Positions 24,066 to 33,275 of a DNA stretch of 62,030 bases are shown here, piece after piece (position 1 is the first letter of the stretch; each line of letters begins with the position of its first letter). The notes beneath the pieces were generated by a model. The model did not search any database, was not told where the DNA came from, and worked only from the letters and a program-made list of their open reading frames with translations. The translations under genes and the position numbers were made by a program. This stretch comes from an uncultured Clostridia bacterium (GTDB taxonomy: Bacteria > Bacillota > Clostridia > Christensenellales > DTU072): contig CAMOOO010000010.1 in NCBI GenBank assembly GCA_946621465.1, forward strand, positions 1-62,030, read 5' to 3'.

Positions 24066-25928
24066 TTACTCCACGGTGACGCTTTTTGCCAGGTTCCTCG
24101 GTTTATCCACGTCCAGTCCACGCGCCACGGCAATATAGTAGCCAAGTAGTTGCAGCGGCACCACGGCAAGGCTGGCGGCAAAACGTCTGTCTATCGGCGG
24201 AAGGTAGGTTATAAAATTGCTACAATCTTCCGCGTCGTAACGCCCATAAGAAACCACCCCCATAAGGTACGCACCGCGGGACCTGCACTCTGCCATATTG
24301 CCGATTGTTTTTTCATAAAGATCCGGTTGCGTCATTACGCCGATAACCAGCGTATTGTCCTCAATCAGGCTGATCGTGCCGTGTTTAAGTTCTCCGGCGG
24401 CGTACGCCTCGGAATGGATGTAGCTTATTTCTTTCATCTTTAAACTTCCTTCCATGCAAACAGCGTAGTCGATACCGCGCCCGATAAAGAAAGCGTCGCT
24501 ACTGTGGGCGAACTTGGTTGCAAACCACTGCAACCGCTCTTTCCCTTCCAGTATCTTCTCTATTTTTTCGGGAATGGTCCCCAGTTCCTTACTATACTCC
24601 TCATACTCCTTTTGCGAAACAACGCCGCGCGCTCGCCCAAGTTCAACGCCGAAAAGATACCCTGCCATAAGCTGGGCGCTGTACGCTTTTGTCGTAGCGA
24701 CGGCGATCTCCGGGCCGGCTTTGGTGTAGAGAACGTAGTCCGATTCGCGCGCCACCGACGACCCTACGACGTTGACGATAGATAGCGTCGTTATTCCTCT
24801 TTTCTTAGCTAGCCTGACCGCCTCTAAAGTGTCCGCCGTCTCCCCCGACTGCGTGATGGCAACGACCAACTGCCCCGGATTCATAATAGGGTCTCTGTAA
24901 CGGAACTCTGACGCAAGCTCCACCCGAACGGGCAATTTCGCCATTTCTTCAATGACGTATTGCATCACCATCCCGACGTGGTAGGCGGAACCGCAACCAA
25001 CGACGGTAATCGACGTCAGATTCTTTAATAATTCTTCGCTAAGCCCAATGCTTTTCAAATCCACTTTTCCTTCCTTAACGAAGGAATTATAGGTGTCCCG
25101 AACGGCACACGGTTGCTCGTGAATTTCCTTTATCATGAAGTGTTCGTATCCGCCCTTCTCCGCCGATGCCGCATCCCATTCCACTTTTTGGGGTTCGACG
25201 GTCACTTCGTCGCCGTTTAAGTCGAAAAACTGCACTTTGCCCGGAGCGATCCTTGCGCATTGGCAATTCTCAATAAAATAAACGTTCCGCGTGTAAGAAA
25301 GAATGGCAGGAACGTCGGAAGCGACAAAACTCTCCTTTTCTCCAACCCCGATAATCATTGGGCTACCCTTTCTCGCCGCCCAAATCTCTCCCGGATGATC
25401 GTCGAACATCAGTTCCAGCGCATACGACCCGGTAACGCGGACCATGGTTTTAGCTATGGCGTCAACGGGGGTATGGGCGTACTTTTTATAATAATAGTCC
25501 ACCAGTTTCACCACCACCTCGGTATCGGTGTCACTGTAAAAAACATACCCGTGCCGCTGTAATTTCTCTCTTAACTCTCTGTAATTTTCTATAATGCCGT
25601 TATGTACGCCGACCACGCATGAATCAACCGCGCCGTTTCCTTCGCAATTGCCTGACAGGTGCGGATGGGCGTTTTTGTAAGAAGGCTCGCCATGCGTTGC
25701 CCAGCGCGTATGCCCTATACCGCACTTTCCCAATACCTTCCTTCCGCCCTCCGTTTTGGTAATTAAATTCTCCAACTTCCCGATCGCCTTTACTACTTCC
25801 AAAGGTCGATCGCCCTCCCGAACGGCAATCCCCGCCGAATCGTACCCCCTGTACTCCAATTTCTTCAATCCGTCCAACAAAATAGACGCCGCCTGCTTGT
25901 CCCCGGTATAACCAACAATTCCGCACAT
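24066..25928 (-). CDS. glmS: Glutamine--fructose-6-phosphate aminotransferase
   Basis: A 620-residue enzyme making glucosamine-6-phosphate from fructose-6-phosphate and glutamine, the first step toward peptidoglycan amino sugars. The N-terminal glutaminase domain begins MCGIVGYTG, where Cys2 becomes the nucleophile once Met is removed, and has 'GHTRWATHGEPS'. Two SIS domains follow: 'VGCGSAYHVGMV', 'SGETADTLEA' and 'EVASTKAY'-like 'EIAVATTKAYSAQ', and the end 'LDVDKPRNLAKSVTVE' is the canonical GlmS tail. GAGGAG precedes the ATG. Only about 75 bases separate the ATG from the terminator of the hyd operon, and I see no sequence resembling a glmS ribozyme. Length is normal. Confidence 0.97.
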   Translation of the reverse strand: MCGIVGYTGDKQAASILLDGLKKLEYRGYDSAGIAVREGDRPLEVVKAIGKLENLITKTEGGRKVLGKCGIGHTRWATHGEPSYKNAHPHLSGNCEGNGAVDSCVVGVHNGIIENYRELREKLQRHGYVFYSDTDTEVVVKLVDYYYKKYAHTPVDAIAKTMVRVTGSYALELMFDDHPGEIWAARKGSPMIIGVGEKESFVASDVPAILSYTRNVYFIENCQCARIAPGKVQFFDLNGDEVTVEPQKVEWDAASAEKGGYEHFMIKEIHEQPCAVRDTYNSFVKEGKVDLKSIGLSEELLKNLTSITVVGCGSAYHVGMVMQYVIEEMAKLPVRVELASEFRYRDPIMNPGQLVVAITQSGETADTLEAVRLAKKRGITTLSIVNVVGSSVARESDYVLYTKAGPEIAVATTKAYSAQLMAGYLFGVELGRARGVVSQKEYEEYSKELGTIPEKIEKILEGKERLQWFATKFAHSSDAFFIGRGIDYAVCMEGSLKMKEISYIHSEAYAAGELKHGTISLIEDNTLVIGVMTQPDLYEKTIGNMAECRSRGAYLMGVVSYGRYDAEDCSNFITYLPPIDRRFAASLAVVPLQLLGYYIAVARGLDVDKPRNLAKSVTVE

Positions 25929-26000
25929 AACCCACTCCTCGCCGTTTTATACTATGCGTAATCCCCTTCCCATTGTCCGCGCCACCGGGATCCACACGTC

Positions 26001-26029
26001 AAAAAGACAGTCACAACGGACTGTCTTTT
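26001..26029 (-). terminator. Terminator of the hyd operon
   Basis: On the minus strand AAAAGACAGTC pairs with GACTGTCTTTT around a 6-base loop, followed by a T-run. It lies about 50 bases past the hydA stop. Confidence 0.85.
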
Positions 26030-26079
26030 GATTATATAATTTCTTTGATTATGAGCGTATACCCTTTATACGACTGCTA

Positions 26080-27870
26080 TTAGTCGAAACGAGGACGGTT
26101 GGGGTTATAGTGCGTATGCAGTAGCTCATGCGCCAGATGCGAATTGGGTTCACCGAGGAACTCTTTATAGAGTGCTTGGATCTGGACGTTGTTATGCGAT
26201 TGACGTACCACTTGACGTTCGTCTTCGGAATAGAGCGCGTTGGCTCTCTTCTGCATATAGGTATCCATGATATCGTCGTCTTCGTTGGGGAGGAATACTT
26301 CGCGGACGTAGGGCTGACCACCACCGTTGATACATCCACCCGGGCAACCCATGATCTCAATGAAGGTGTAGGGAGATTTGCCCTCGCGGATCTGATCGAG
26401 CAGAACTTTAGCTCCGCGCATACCGCTGGTGACGGCAACTTTGATCTTCTTTCCGGCGAGTTCGAATTCCGCCTCGCGGATATTTTCAAAGCCACGAACT
26501 TCTTTAAAGGCAATGCCCTCTCTTTCTTTACCGGTCAGTACGAAATAGGCGGTACGAAGAGCCGCTTCCATAACGCCGCCGGTGACGCCGAAGATGACGC
26601 CTGCGCCGCTGTAATCATGGACGATATCGTTGTCGAAGTCCTCGTCGGGGAGTCTGTCGAACATGATACCGGCACGACGGATGACTCTACCCAGTTCTCT
26701 GGTGGTGAGTACGGCGTCGACGTCGCGGTAGCCGTTGTCTTCCATTTCCGGACGGTTCTTCTCGAACTTCTTGCAGGAGCAAGGCATGATGGAAACGACG
26801 AACATATCTTTGGGATCTACGCCGATTTTAGCGGCATAGTAGTTCTTCAAAATGGCACCGAACATCTCGTGAGGAGATTTGCAGGTGGACAGGTGGGACA
26901 ATTGATCCGGATAGTAATATTCGGCAAAGTTGACCCAGCCGGGAGAACAGGAAGTGATCATCGGCAGAACGCCGCCCGTTTTGATACGGTTAAGTAGCTC
27001 GGTCGCCTCTTCCATAATGGTCAGGTCTGCGCCGAAGTTGGTATCGAATACCTTTTTATATCCGAGACGACGGAGAGCGGCGACCATCTTTCCGGTAACG
27101 GGGGTACCGATCTTCATGCCGAATTCTTCGCCGAGAGCGGCGCGAACGGCAGGAGCGGTCTGGACGACGACGTATTTTCCTTGCGCCATAGCCATATCCA
27201 CTTTGTCGATCTCCGACGCTTCCATGAGCGCGCCGGTGGGGCAGACGTTAATGCACTGTCCGCACATGATGCAGGGAGAATTGATAAAACTTCTGTTTTC
27301 GGCAGGTCCGACGATGGTCTTGAAGCCTCTGTTCTCAAACCCGAGTACGCCGATACCGTGAGCGTTTTTGCAACGCTCTACGCATCTGCCGCAAAGAACG
27401 CATTTCGAGGTGTCTCTCTTAATGGTGGGAGTCAGTTCGTCAACGGTAACGGGGGTCTGTTCGCCCTCGTATCTGCCTTCTTGCGCTCCGGTGATCTTAG
27501 CTACGTGCAGAAGCTCGCACTTTCCGTTCTTGTCGCATTCTTGGCAGTTGCGATTGTGGTTGGAGAGGAGCAGTTCAACGGAGACTCTTCTGGCGGCGAC
27601 GGCTTTCGGAGAAGAAATGGTGATCTCCATGCCTTCCGCTACGGGATAGACGCAAGCCGCAACCAAACCTCTTGCCCCGGTAGCCTCTACGAGACATACG
27701 CGGCAGGATGCTTTGGAGCATTCTCCATGATTGAACGCACAAAGAGAGGGGATCTCAAATCCGCATTTCTTGGCGGCCTCTAAAATGGTCAGTCCGGCCT
27801 CTACCTGAAAGGGAATACCTTCAATTTTAATATTAACTTTCGTAGTTTCTTTATCTTTAACGTTAGCCAT
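26080..27870 (-). CDS. hydA: [FeFe] hydrogenase catalytic subunit HydA/HndD
   Basis: A 596-residue catalytic subunit of a trimeric NAD(H)-linked, probably electron-bifurcating hydrogenase. Domains: 2Fe-2S ferredoxin (C44, C51, C56, C59), the His-Cys3 4Fe-4S motif ('HNRNCQECDKNGKC'), two 4Fe-4S motifs ('CVLCGRCVERC' 157-167, 'CIMCGQCINVC' 200-210), then the H-cluster domain: L1 TSCSPGW at 306-312, L2 MPCSCKKFE at 362-370, L3 'EIMGCPGGCINGGGQP' 505-520, and a small-subunit-like tail. L1 has Ser at the second Cys position and L2 has SC where TA is usual. It is the last gene of hydCBA, 17 bases after hydB. Confidence 0.93.
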   Translation of the reverse strand: MANVKDKETTKVNIKIEGIPFQVEAGLTILEAAKKCGFEIPSLCAFNHGECSKASCRVCLVEATGARGLVAACVYPVAEGMEITISSPKAVAARRVSVELLLSNHNRNCQECDKNGKCELLHVAKITGAQEGRYEGEQTPVTVDELTPTIKRDTSKCVLCGRCVERCKNAHGIGVLGFENRGFKTIVGPAENRSFINSPCIMCGQCINVCPTGALMEASEIDKVDMAMAQGKYVVVQTAPAVRAALGEEFGMKIGTPVTGKMVAALRRLGYKKVFDTNFGADLTIMEEATELLNRIKTGGVLPMITSCSPGWVNFAEYYYPDQLSHLSTCKSPHEMFGAILKNYYAAKIGVDPKDMFVVSIMPCSCKKFEKNRPEMEDNGYRDVDAVLTTRELGRVIRRAGIMFDRLPDEDFDNDIVHDYSGAGVIFGVTGGVMEAALRTAYFVLTGKEREGIAFKEVRGFENIREAEFELAGKKIKVAVTSGMRGAKVLLDQIREGKSPYTFIEIMGCPGGCINGGGQPYVREVFLPNEDDDIMDTYMQKRANALYSEDERQVVRQSHNNVQIQALYKEFLGEPNSHLAHELLHTHYNPNRPRFD

Positions 27871-27887
27871 AATTTCTTTTACCTCTC

Positions 27888-29771
27888 TTATTTCTTGGAT
27901 ATTGCTTTGAATTTACAAGAAGCCATGCAAAGACCGCACTTAACGCACTTGCTGTCGTCGATGACGCGGGACGGGAGTTTATGTCCGGGCGCGACGTAAT
28001 CGGTCTTGGAGATAGCGGAGACGGGGCATTGACGTTCACAAAGTCCGCATCCGATACATTTTTCTTTGTCGATATCGTATTTCATGAGGCTCTTGCAGAC
28101 GTGCGCCGGGCATTTCTTGTCGACGATGTGAGCAACGTATTCGTCTCTGAACGCTTTTAACGTGGACAGTACCGGGTTGGGCGCGGTCTGACCGAGAGCG
28201 CACAGCGAGTTGGTCTTAATGTTAGCCGCCAGCTCTTCCAATTTAGACAGGTCGTCCATAGTGGCTTTGCCTTCGGTGATCTTGGTCAAAGTCTCGAGCA
28301 TTCTCTTAGTTCCGATACGGCAGGGAGAACATTTGCCGCAGGACTCGTCGCAAATGAATTCCATATAGAATTTAGCTACGTCGACCATACAGTTGTCTTC
28401 GTCCATGACGATCGCGCCGCCCGAACCCATCATGGAGCCGCGAGCAACGAGGTTATCAAAGTCGATCTGCGCGTCGAGGTCGGCTTCGGTAAGGCATCCG
28501 CCGGAAGGTCCACCCGTTTGGATGGCTTTGAACTTTTTACCGTTGGGAATGCCGCCGCCGATGTCGTAGATAAGTTCGCGGAGGGTCGTTCCCATCGGAA
28601 CTTCGACAAGACCTACGTTATTGACCTTTCCGCCGAGGGCGAAAACTTTGGTTCCTTTACTTCTTTCCGTGCCTTGGCAAGCAAATTTCTCATATCCCTC
28701 GCGCATAATATAAGGTACGCAAGCGAGCGTTTCAACGTTGTTGACGATGGACGGTTTTTGCCACAGACCTTTTACTGCCGGGAACGGCGGACGGGGACGG
28801 GGCATACCGCGTTGACCCTCGATGGAGTTAAGCAGAGCCGTCTCTTCGCCGCAGACGAACGCGCCTGCGCCCAAACGGATATGTACGCGGAAGGAGAAGT
28901 CCGTTCCGAGAATGTTGTCACCGATAAGTCCGAGTTCTTCCGCCTCTTTGATGGCTATTCTCAATCTCTTAACGGCAATGGGGTATTCGGCACGGACGTA
29001 GAAATAACCGTTCTGCGCGCCGATAGCATACCCTGCTATCATCATACCTTCGATAACGGCAAGGGGGTTACCTTCCAAAATGGAACGGTCCATGAACGCG
29101 CCCGGGTCGCCTTCGTCACCGTTACAGATGACGTATTTTTCTCCGGCGGGCTGAGCGTAAGCAAACTGCCATTTTCTGCCGGTGGGGAATCCTGCGCCGC
29201 CTCTTCCTCTCAGACCGGAATTGAGGACCTCGTTAATGACGTCCTGTCTATCCATCGTGAGCGCGCGAGCAAGACCCTGGAAGGCACCTGCTCCCAAACT
29301 CTCGTTGATATCCTCCGGATTGATACTGCCGCAGCCGTGCAGGGCGATACGGACCTGTTTTTTATAGAAGTTGATATCCTCTTGCTTTTTGACCTTTTCT
29401 TGCGTTCTGGGGTCAACGTAAAGAAGACGCTCGACGATTTCGCCGCCGAGGATGTCTTTGTCCATGATCTCGGTGACGTCCTCGATCTTTACCATACGAT
29501 AGAGGGTGTCTTCCGGATAGATTTTAACAAAAGGTCCCTGGGAGCAGAAACCGAAGCAACCGACCTGGTTTACGGTAACTTTGTCCGAAAGACCTCTTTC
29601 GTTTATTTGTTTTTCAAATTCGGCAAGTATTTCGGCGGAGTTGGAAGAAAGGCATCCGGTACCACCGCAAAGCACGATATGACGTTTCCCGTCCGCGCCG
29701 GTGAATTTGCTGCTCAGACAGGAAGAGCAATCGTGAGAAATCTTTTTCAATTCATCAATATTCTTTATCAT
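27888..29771 (-). CDS. hydB: NADH-binding subunit HydB/HndC of bifurcating hydrogenase
   Basis: A 627-residue NuoF-like flavoprotein. Residues 30-110 are a thioredoxin-like 2Fe-2S domain (C35, C40, C72, C76). Residues about 140-420 carry the FMN/NADH sites ('GLRGRGGAGFPTGRKW' 187-201, 'CNGDEGDPGAFMDR'), followed by the SLBB region and the 4Fe-4S motif 'CGKCSPCRIGTKRM'. Two ferredoxin-type 4Fe-4S motifs end the chain ('CIGCGLCERQC', 'CVKCGLCMASC'). It passes electrons between NADH and the other cofactors of the HydABC complex in the cytosol. AAGGAG precedes the ATG; it starts 19 bases after hydC. Confidence 0.93.
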   Translation of the reverse strand: MIKNIDELKKISHDCSSCLSSKFTGADGKRHIVLCGGTGCLSSNSAEILAEFEKQINERGLSDKVTVNQVGCFGFCSQGPFVKIYPEDTLYRMVKIEDVTEIMDKDILGGEIVERLLYVDPRTQEKVKKQEDINFYKKQVRIALHGCGSINPEDINESLGAGAFQGLARALTMDRQDVINEVLNSGLRGRGGAGFPTGRKWQFAYAQPAGEKYVICNGDEGDPGAFMDRSILEGNPLAVIEGMMIAGYAIGAQNGYFYVRAEYPIAVKRLRIAIKEAEELGLIGDNILGTDFSFRVHIRLGAGAFVCGEETALLNSIEGQRGMPRPRPPFPAVKGLWQKPSIVNNVETLACVPYIMREGYEKFACQGTERSKGTKVFALGGKVNNVGLVEVPMGTTLRELIYDIGGGIPNGKKFKAIQTGGPSGGCLTEADLDAQIDFDNLVARGSMMGSGGAIVMDEDNCMVDVAKFYMEFICDESCGKCSPCRIGTKRMLETLTKITEGKATMDDLSKLEELAANIKTNSLCALGQTAPNPVLSTLKAFRDEYVAHIVDKKCPAHVCKSLMKYDIDKEKCIGCGLCERQCPVSAISKTDYVAPGHKLPSRVIDDSKCVKCGLCMASCKFKAISKK

Positions 29772-29790
29772 CTCTCAGTTCTCCTTGACC

Positions 29791-30273
29791 TTAGTTCTCT
29801 TTTGCTTTGTACTCGTCAACGATACCGCTGACGGCATTGACGGAAACCTTCGGATACACCTTTCCGTTGATGGAAACGGCAGGAGCGATACCGCAGGCGC
29901 CGATGCAACGGAGAGCGTCGATGGTGAACAGCCCATCCGCAGTCGTTTCTCCTGCTTTGATACCGAGGATTTCGGAAAACTTATCGATTACCTGTTGGGC
30001 GCCTTTTACGTAACAGGCCGTTCCCAGGCAGCATCCGATAACGTATTTTCCCTTCGGTTGCAGAGAAAAGAAAGAATAGAAGGTCACTACCCCGTAAATT
30101 TCAGCCACAGGGATACCCGTTTTGTCGGATACCAGTTCCTGCACCTCAAGCGGGATATAACCATATTCCCTTTGAATGTCGCTTAGAATCATCATAAGCG
30201 GTGTCTTCTCGTCGGCGTATCTGTCGCAGATCTCGGTGATCTGTTTAACAGCCGCTTCACTTAAATGAGCCAT
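29791..30273 (-). CDS. hydC: NuoE-like subunit HydC/HndA of bifurcating hydrogenase
   Basis: A 160-residue thioredoxin-like 2Fe-2S protein. The start at 30273 has AAAGGAGGC upstream; the earlier in-frame start is part of that site. Cluster ligands follow the family pattern: 'CLGTACYVKGA' with two Cys four or five apart, then 'ALRCIGACGIAP' with two more. 'ILSDIQREYGYIPLEV' and 'GVVTFYSFF' are standard NuoE sequence. It is the first gene of hydCBA, about 100 bases downstream of a consensus promoter. Confidence 0.93.
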   Translation of the reverse strand: MAHLSEAAVKQITEICDRYADEKTPLMMILSDIQREYGYIPLEVQELVSDKTGIPVAEIYGVVTFYSFFSLQPKGKYVIGCCLGTACYVKGAQQVIDKFSEILGIKAGETTADGLFTIDALRCIGACGIAPAVSINGKVYPKVSVNAVSGIVDEYKAKEN

Positions 30274-30341
30274 TGCTTGCCTCCTTTGCAAATGTTGTTC
30301 ATATGATTTTTCTGTTGTTTTCCGGCATATTTATTGGGTAC

Positions 30342-30359
30342 GTTTTATTATAATAAAAC
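30342..30359. promoter_or_regulatory. Perfect palindrome in the hyd leader, candidate operator
   Basis: GTTTTATTATAATAAAAC is an 18-base perfect palindrome placed about 18 to 35 bases downstream of the predicted start of hyd transcription. It could bind a repressor. It does not match the Rex consensus I know (TTGTTAA..TTAACAA). Confidence 0.4.
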
Positions 30360-30383
30360 AACCTTTTTATTTTTACCAAAAGT

Positions 30384-30412
30384 ATTATACTGTAAAACGC
30401 GGTTTGTGTCAA
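30384..30412 (-). promoter_or_regulatory. Consensus promoter of the hydCBA operon
   Basis: On the minus strand TTGACA and TATAAT are both exact and 17 bases apart. The leader to the hydC ATG is about 100 bases. Confidence 0.9.
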
Positions 30413-30470
30413 TGTTTTTCGTTGTGATAAACGGGAAAAGTTGGCTAAAAAAGAGTGTGCGACGGACGCC

Positions 30471-30490
30471 AAAAGCCGATTGGGGCTTTT
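30471..30490 (-). terminator. Possible terminator of the transporter/acyltransferase operon
   Basis: AAAAGCC and GGCTTTT pair around a 6-base loop, 12 bases past the acyltransferase stop. On the minus strand the T-run is short (TTTT), so this is moderate. Confidence 0.4.
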
Positions 30491-30501
30491 TATTTCATCC
30501 C

Positions 30502-31653
30502 TCAATAGATCTTCTGCCCGGTCAGGGTGCGCCAGAGAGTAAAATATTTTATGCCGGAAATGCCGCTCTCCTTAAAAAGTTCCACGTAGCCCTCTCTGAA
30601 ACTGATAAAGACGCGCGTGGTGCGGAAAGCTCCCATATTAACGACGTCGGAAAAGTAGTGGACGTATTTTTGGTCGGCGTTGATTTCAATGCGATCGCTG
30701 AAGACGGTCACGATGGCGTTCTCCGCTTTTTTATCGCCGCATTTATAAGTAACTCCCTCGTCGCGGGTGATAACGCCCTGCCACTTTCCGCCCTTTTCGG
30801 AAAGGTAAGATTTTTCCCACCGGCTCCAACTGAGCGGCTCTTTAAACGGTAACGTATCCGAATGTAAAAAGCCCTTTTCGTCCAGTTCCGCTTTCATACC
30901 GCAATCGCAGAAGACGACGTTACCCTTCGTTTTGACGGTATCGAACCGTTTGCAACAGGGGCAGAGGTAGCCGGTCAGTTCCAGTCCCTCGGCGAGGTTT
31001 TTGCCCCGGTAGCGGAGTCCCCTTTCACGCTGAAAAGCGTAGGCGTCGACGTAGAGGTCTTTGCAGATGATATCGTATACCTTTTGTTCGCTCATCCCTG
31101 CCAGTTGTTCCGCCGTGTATTCATTGACGAAAGTGCCGTACACCTTGCCCTTTCTTGAGTGCTTTGCCCAACGGGGGTTTTTCATGTAGTCGCCGTCCAG
31201 TCGATATGTAACGAGCGCCGCGCCCGATTCCTTTACCAAGCGCGCTGTTCGCGGTGAAATAAACCCGGTCTCCCCGTCCCACGATTTATTGCCCTCGGGG
31301 AACATAGCGACGCTGATGCCCTGTTTGAGGTTCTCTTCAATAAGTGAAACGGTATCGTCGGCACTGGCGCCTTTCTTGCGCGGAATGGGCGCAAAAAGAA
31401 GTTTTATCAGACCCCCAAAAAATCCTTTCAGCACGTTCGCGCTGGCAACGAACCTTGCGTGCTTTCCCGTTCCCATGATGACCATAACGGGATCGAGATC
31501 GGAATTGTGATTGGCAAGAAGAAGGTATGTCTTCGACTTCGGTTTCTTCTTCCGGAACCGAAATCCTAAAACGAGGGCAAGGAACCAGCCTACGCTGACA
31601 CGCAGGAAAAAAATCACTGCTCGTTGAAACCGTATCCCCTTCTTTACGTCCAT
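30502..31653 (-). CDS. 1-acyl-glycerol-phosphate acyltransferase-like protein with zinc ribbon
   Basis: A 383-residue PlsC-type acyltransferase. One hydrophobic segment near residues 10-25 anchors it to the membrane. The catalytic HX4D motif is 'NHNSDLD', followed by 'FPEGNKSWDG', the substrate-binding FPEG motif. The part after about residue 200 is unusual: it has a CPCC...CDCG zinc-ribbon-like pair ('YLCPCCKRF', 'VFCDCGMKA') and a beta-rich tail. Standard PlsC proteins are about 240 residues, so there are about 140 extra. It starts one base after the GltS-like transporter stop. A role in phospholipid synthesis or remodelling is inferred. Confidence 0.8.
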   Translation of the reverse strand: MDVKKGIRFQRAVIFFLRVSVGWFLALVLGFRFRKKKPKSKTYLLLANHNSDLDPVMVIMGTGKHARFVASANVLKGFFGGLIKLLFAPIPRKKGASADDTVSLIEENLKQGISVAMFPEGNKSWDGETGFISPRTARLVKESGAALVTYRLDGDYMKNPRWAKHSRKGKVYGTFVNEYTAEQLAGMSEQKVYDIICKDLYVDAYAFQRERGLRYRGKNLAEGLELTGYLCPCCKRFDTVKTKGNVVFCDCGMKAELDEKGFLHSDTLPFKEPLSWSRWEKSYLSEKGGKWQGVITRDEGVTYKCGDKKAENAIVTVFSDRIEINADQKYVHYFSDVVNMGAFRTTRVFISFREGYVELFKESGISGIKYFTLWRTLTGQKIY

Positions 31654-33084
31654 TTATTCACCCTTTTTCTTGAATGCTTTTTTGAAAATATACCTGCGGA
31701 ATAAAATGATATTCAAAACAATAAATATGGCAAATATGATACCAAACATAAGTAATGTGTTACCCAAATCGCGCGGTTTATTCGTTAAGCTCCCTGCAAT
31801 GAGCATAATGGGGAAGCCGAAAACGATAGCCGGGAGATTTTGATAGACGAGGTTTTCCGACACGGGCGATTCCAGATTGGGATCGGCCTCTCGAAGTAGG
31901 ATCATGCCGGTAGAGGCCGTTCCGGTGAGCATTCCGAAGAAGGCCAGGAACTGCTCGTATCTGTACTCGGGGAAGAGGACTTTGCAGATGAAATGCACGT
32001 AGAAGAAACTGACCAGCGCGCCAACGACGGCGAGGATGGCGATGGGTACGATATAGCCGGAAACGAGGTCGACTTGAATGGCGCAGATGCCGGCTACGAT
32101 CATCATGTCAAACGCAAAGCCCGACACGCGGTTAAGCAAAAAGGTGTTGACGTAGTCTTTCTTTAACAGCTTGCCTTTCTTCAGCAGTTTTAATACGCTT
32201 TTTACCAAGGTTGCGGCGATGACGCCGAAAAGGAAGTTAAACCCGTACACCGTCCCTATCATATTGCCTCCCTTCATGATGACGTTACCAATAAGGTACA
32301 TCATGCCATAGGCGACAAGGTAGGTCAGTACGATCAGGGCGATCTGAATGGACAGTTTATCTACCGACTCGTTGAGGGGCGGCTCGTTTTCGCCGACGAC
32401 GTCTTCCGACTTTAACGCGGATACGGCGGCTTCTTTATAGCTGAGCTTTCCTTTCTTTCGTAAAATATTGATATAAATAACGCCGACGATACTGGCAACC
32501 AAAAAGCCGATGGCAGCCAGTGACAGACCGATGTTTTTGTACACGCCGCCCGACCCCATAGAGGCGTCGAAATTGCCCCCAATATTGAGTGCCTGCCCCG
32601 TCCCCTGCCCGTAGCCGAAGGAAAGAAGAATACCGCTACCGCCGGCAAAGTCGGTGATGATAACGGCGCAGATCAGCGTGATTGCAATGCCGAAGATACC
32701 CTGTAAAAGATAAGTGTTGACGGTGGTCAGTCCGGAATTAAAAATTTCTCCCGTCCGCGACTTCGTCAACTTACTGCTCGACGGGCGCAGGGTCATGGCA
32801 ATAAAACCGATGGCAAGGCAGTGATAAGTGATTACTTCCAGCGTCGCTATGCCGGAGCCGTTTTCGGAAAACAGTGGCAGATTAAAGAGGTAATCGCCCG
32901 TCGTGAAATAGACTATGGACGAAACGATAAGCACGATGATACCGCCGAGAACGGAGTTGGGTATGAGGGATTTTTTGAGAAATGGGACTTGCGTTTTCAG
33001 GACGTTTGCGATAATCAGACTGACAAACAAAACGCCGAACAAAAGCAGCCCACGCCAAACGGACAAATCATAGAAATTGGCCAT
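31654..33084 (-). CDS. Sodium/glutamate symporter-like (GltS/ESS) membrane protein
   Basis: A 476-residue integral membrane protein with about eleven to twelve hydrophobic helices. 'GYGQGTGQALNIGG' after the first third and 'FFGMLTGTASTGMILLREADP' in the second half are the paired re-entrant-loop motifs of the glutamate:Na+ symporter (ESS) family. GGAGG precedes the ATG. It is cotranscribed with, and directly abuts, a PlsC-like acyltransferase; I know no functional link. The substrate may be glutamate or another acid. Confidence 0.8.
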   Translation of the reverse strand: MANFYDLSVWRGLLLFGVLFVSLIIANVLKTQVPFLKKSLIPNSVLGGIIVLIVSSIVYFTTGDYLFNLPLFSENGSGIATLEVITYHCLAIGFIAMTLRPSSSKLTKSRTGEIFNSGLTTVNTYLLQGIFGIAITLICAVIITDFAGGSGILLSFGYGQGTGQALNIGGNFDASMGSGGVYKNIGLSLAAIGFLVASIVGVIYINILRKKGKLSYKEAAVSALKSEDVVGENEPPLNESVDKLSIQIALIVLTYLVAYGMMYLIGNVIMKGGNMIGTVYGFNFLFGVIAATLVKSVLKLLKKGKLLKKDYVNTFLLNRVSGFAFDMMIVAGICAIQVDLVSGYIVPIAILAVVGALVSFFYVHFICKVLFPEYRYEQFLAFFGMLTGTASTGMILLREADPNLESPVSENLVYQNLPAIVFGFPIMLIAGSLTNKPRDLGNTLLMFGIIFAIFIVLNIILFRRYIFKKAFKKKGE

Positions 33085-33215
33085 ATTGTGCCTCCACGGG
33101 TAATGATTTACTGACTTACTGATATGGATGATACCATATAATTATGAACTAAATATGAAATAATAACGGGCAGAGTGTCTCATAATCCCTTTCCCGTCCC
33201 TCCTTTTTACCCGGA

Positions 33216-33245
33216 TTGACAAACCTCTCCTTTATTATGTATAAT
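33216..33245 (+). promoter_or_regulatory. Promoter of the alpha-mannosidase gene; decides its start
   Basis: Exact TTGACA and TATAAT with an 18-base spacer. It covers the possible 20-codon upstream extension, so translation begins at 33276, where CGGAGG is present. Confidence 0.85.
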
Positions 33246-33275
33246 AAAAATAATTTTTTTCTTTCGGAGGAACAC

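Noticed and set aside
25929..26000. Possible glmS ribozyme ahead of glmS
   Set aside because: Only about 75 bases lie between the upstream terminator and the ATG, and I see no ribozyme-like core; too short for the known fold.
26128..26997. A 289-codon open frame antisense to hydA
   Set aside because: Same shadow effect; hydA is complete and well supported.
28518..29831. A 437-codon open frame antisense to hydB
   Set aside because: It mirrors the codon pattern of hydB on the other strand, has no ribosome site or promoter, and its translation resembles no family. hydB has all expected motifs.
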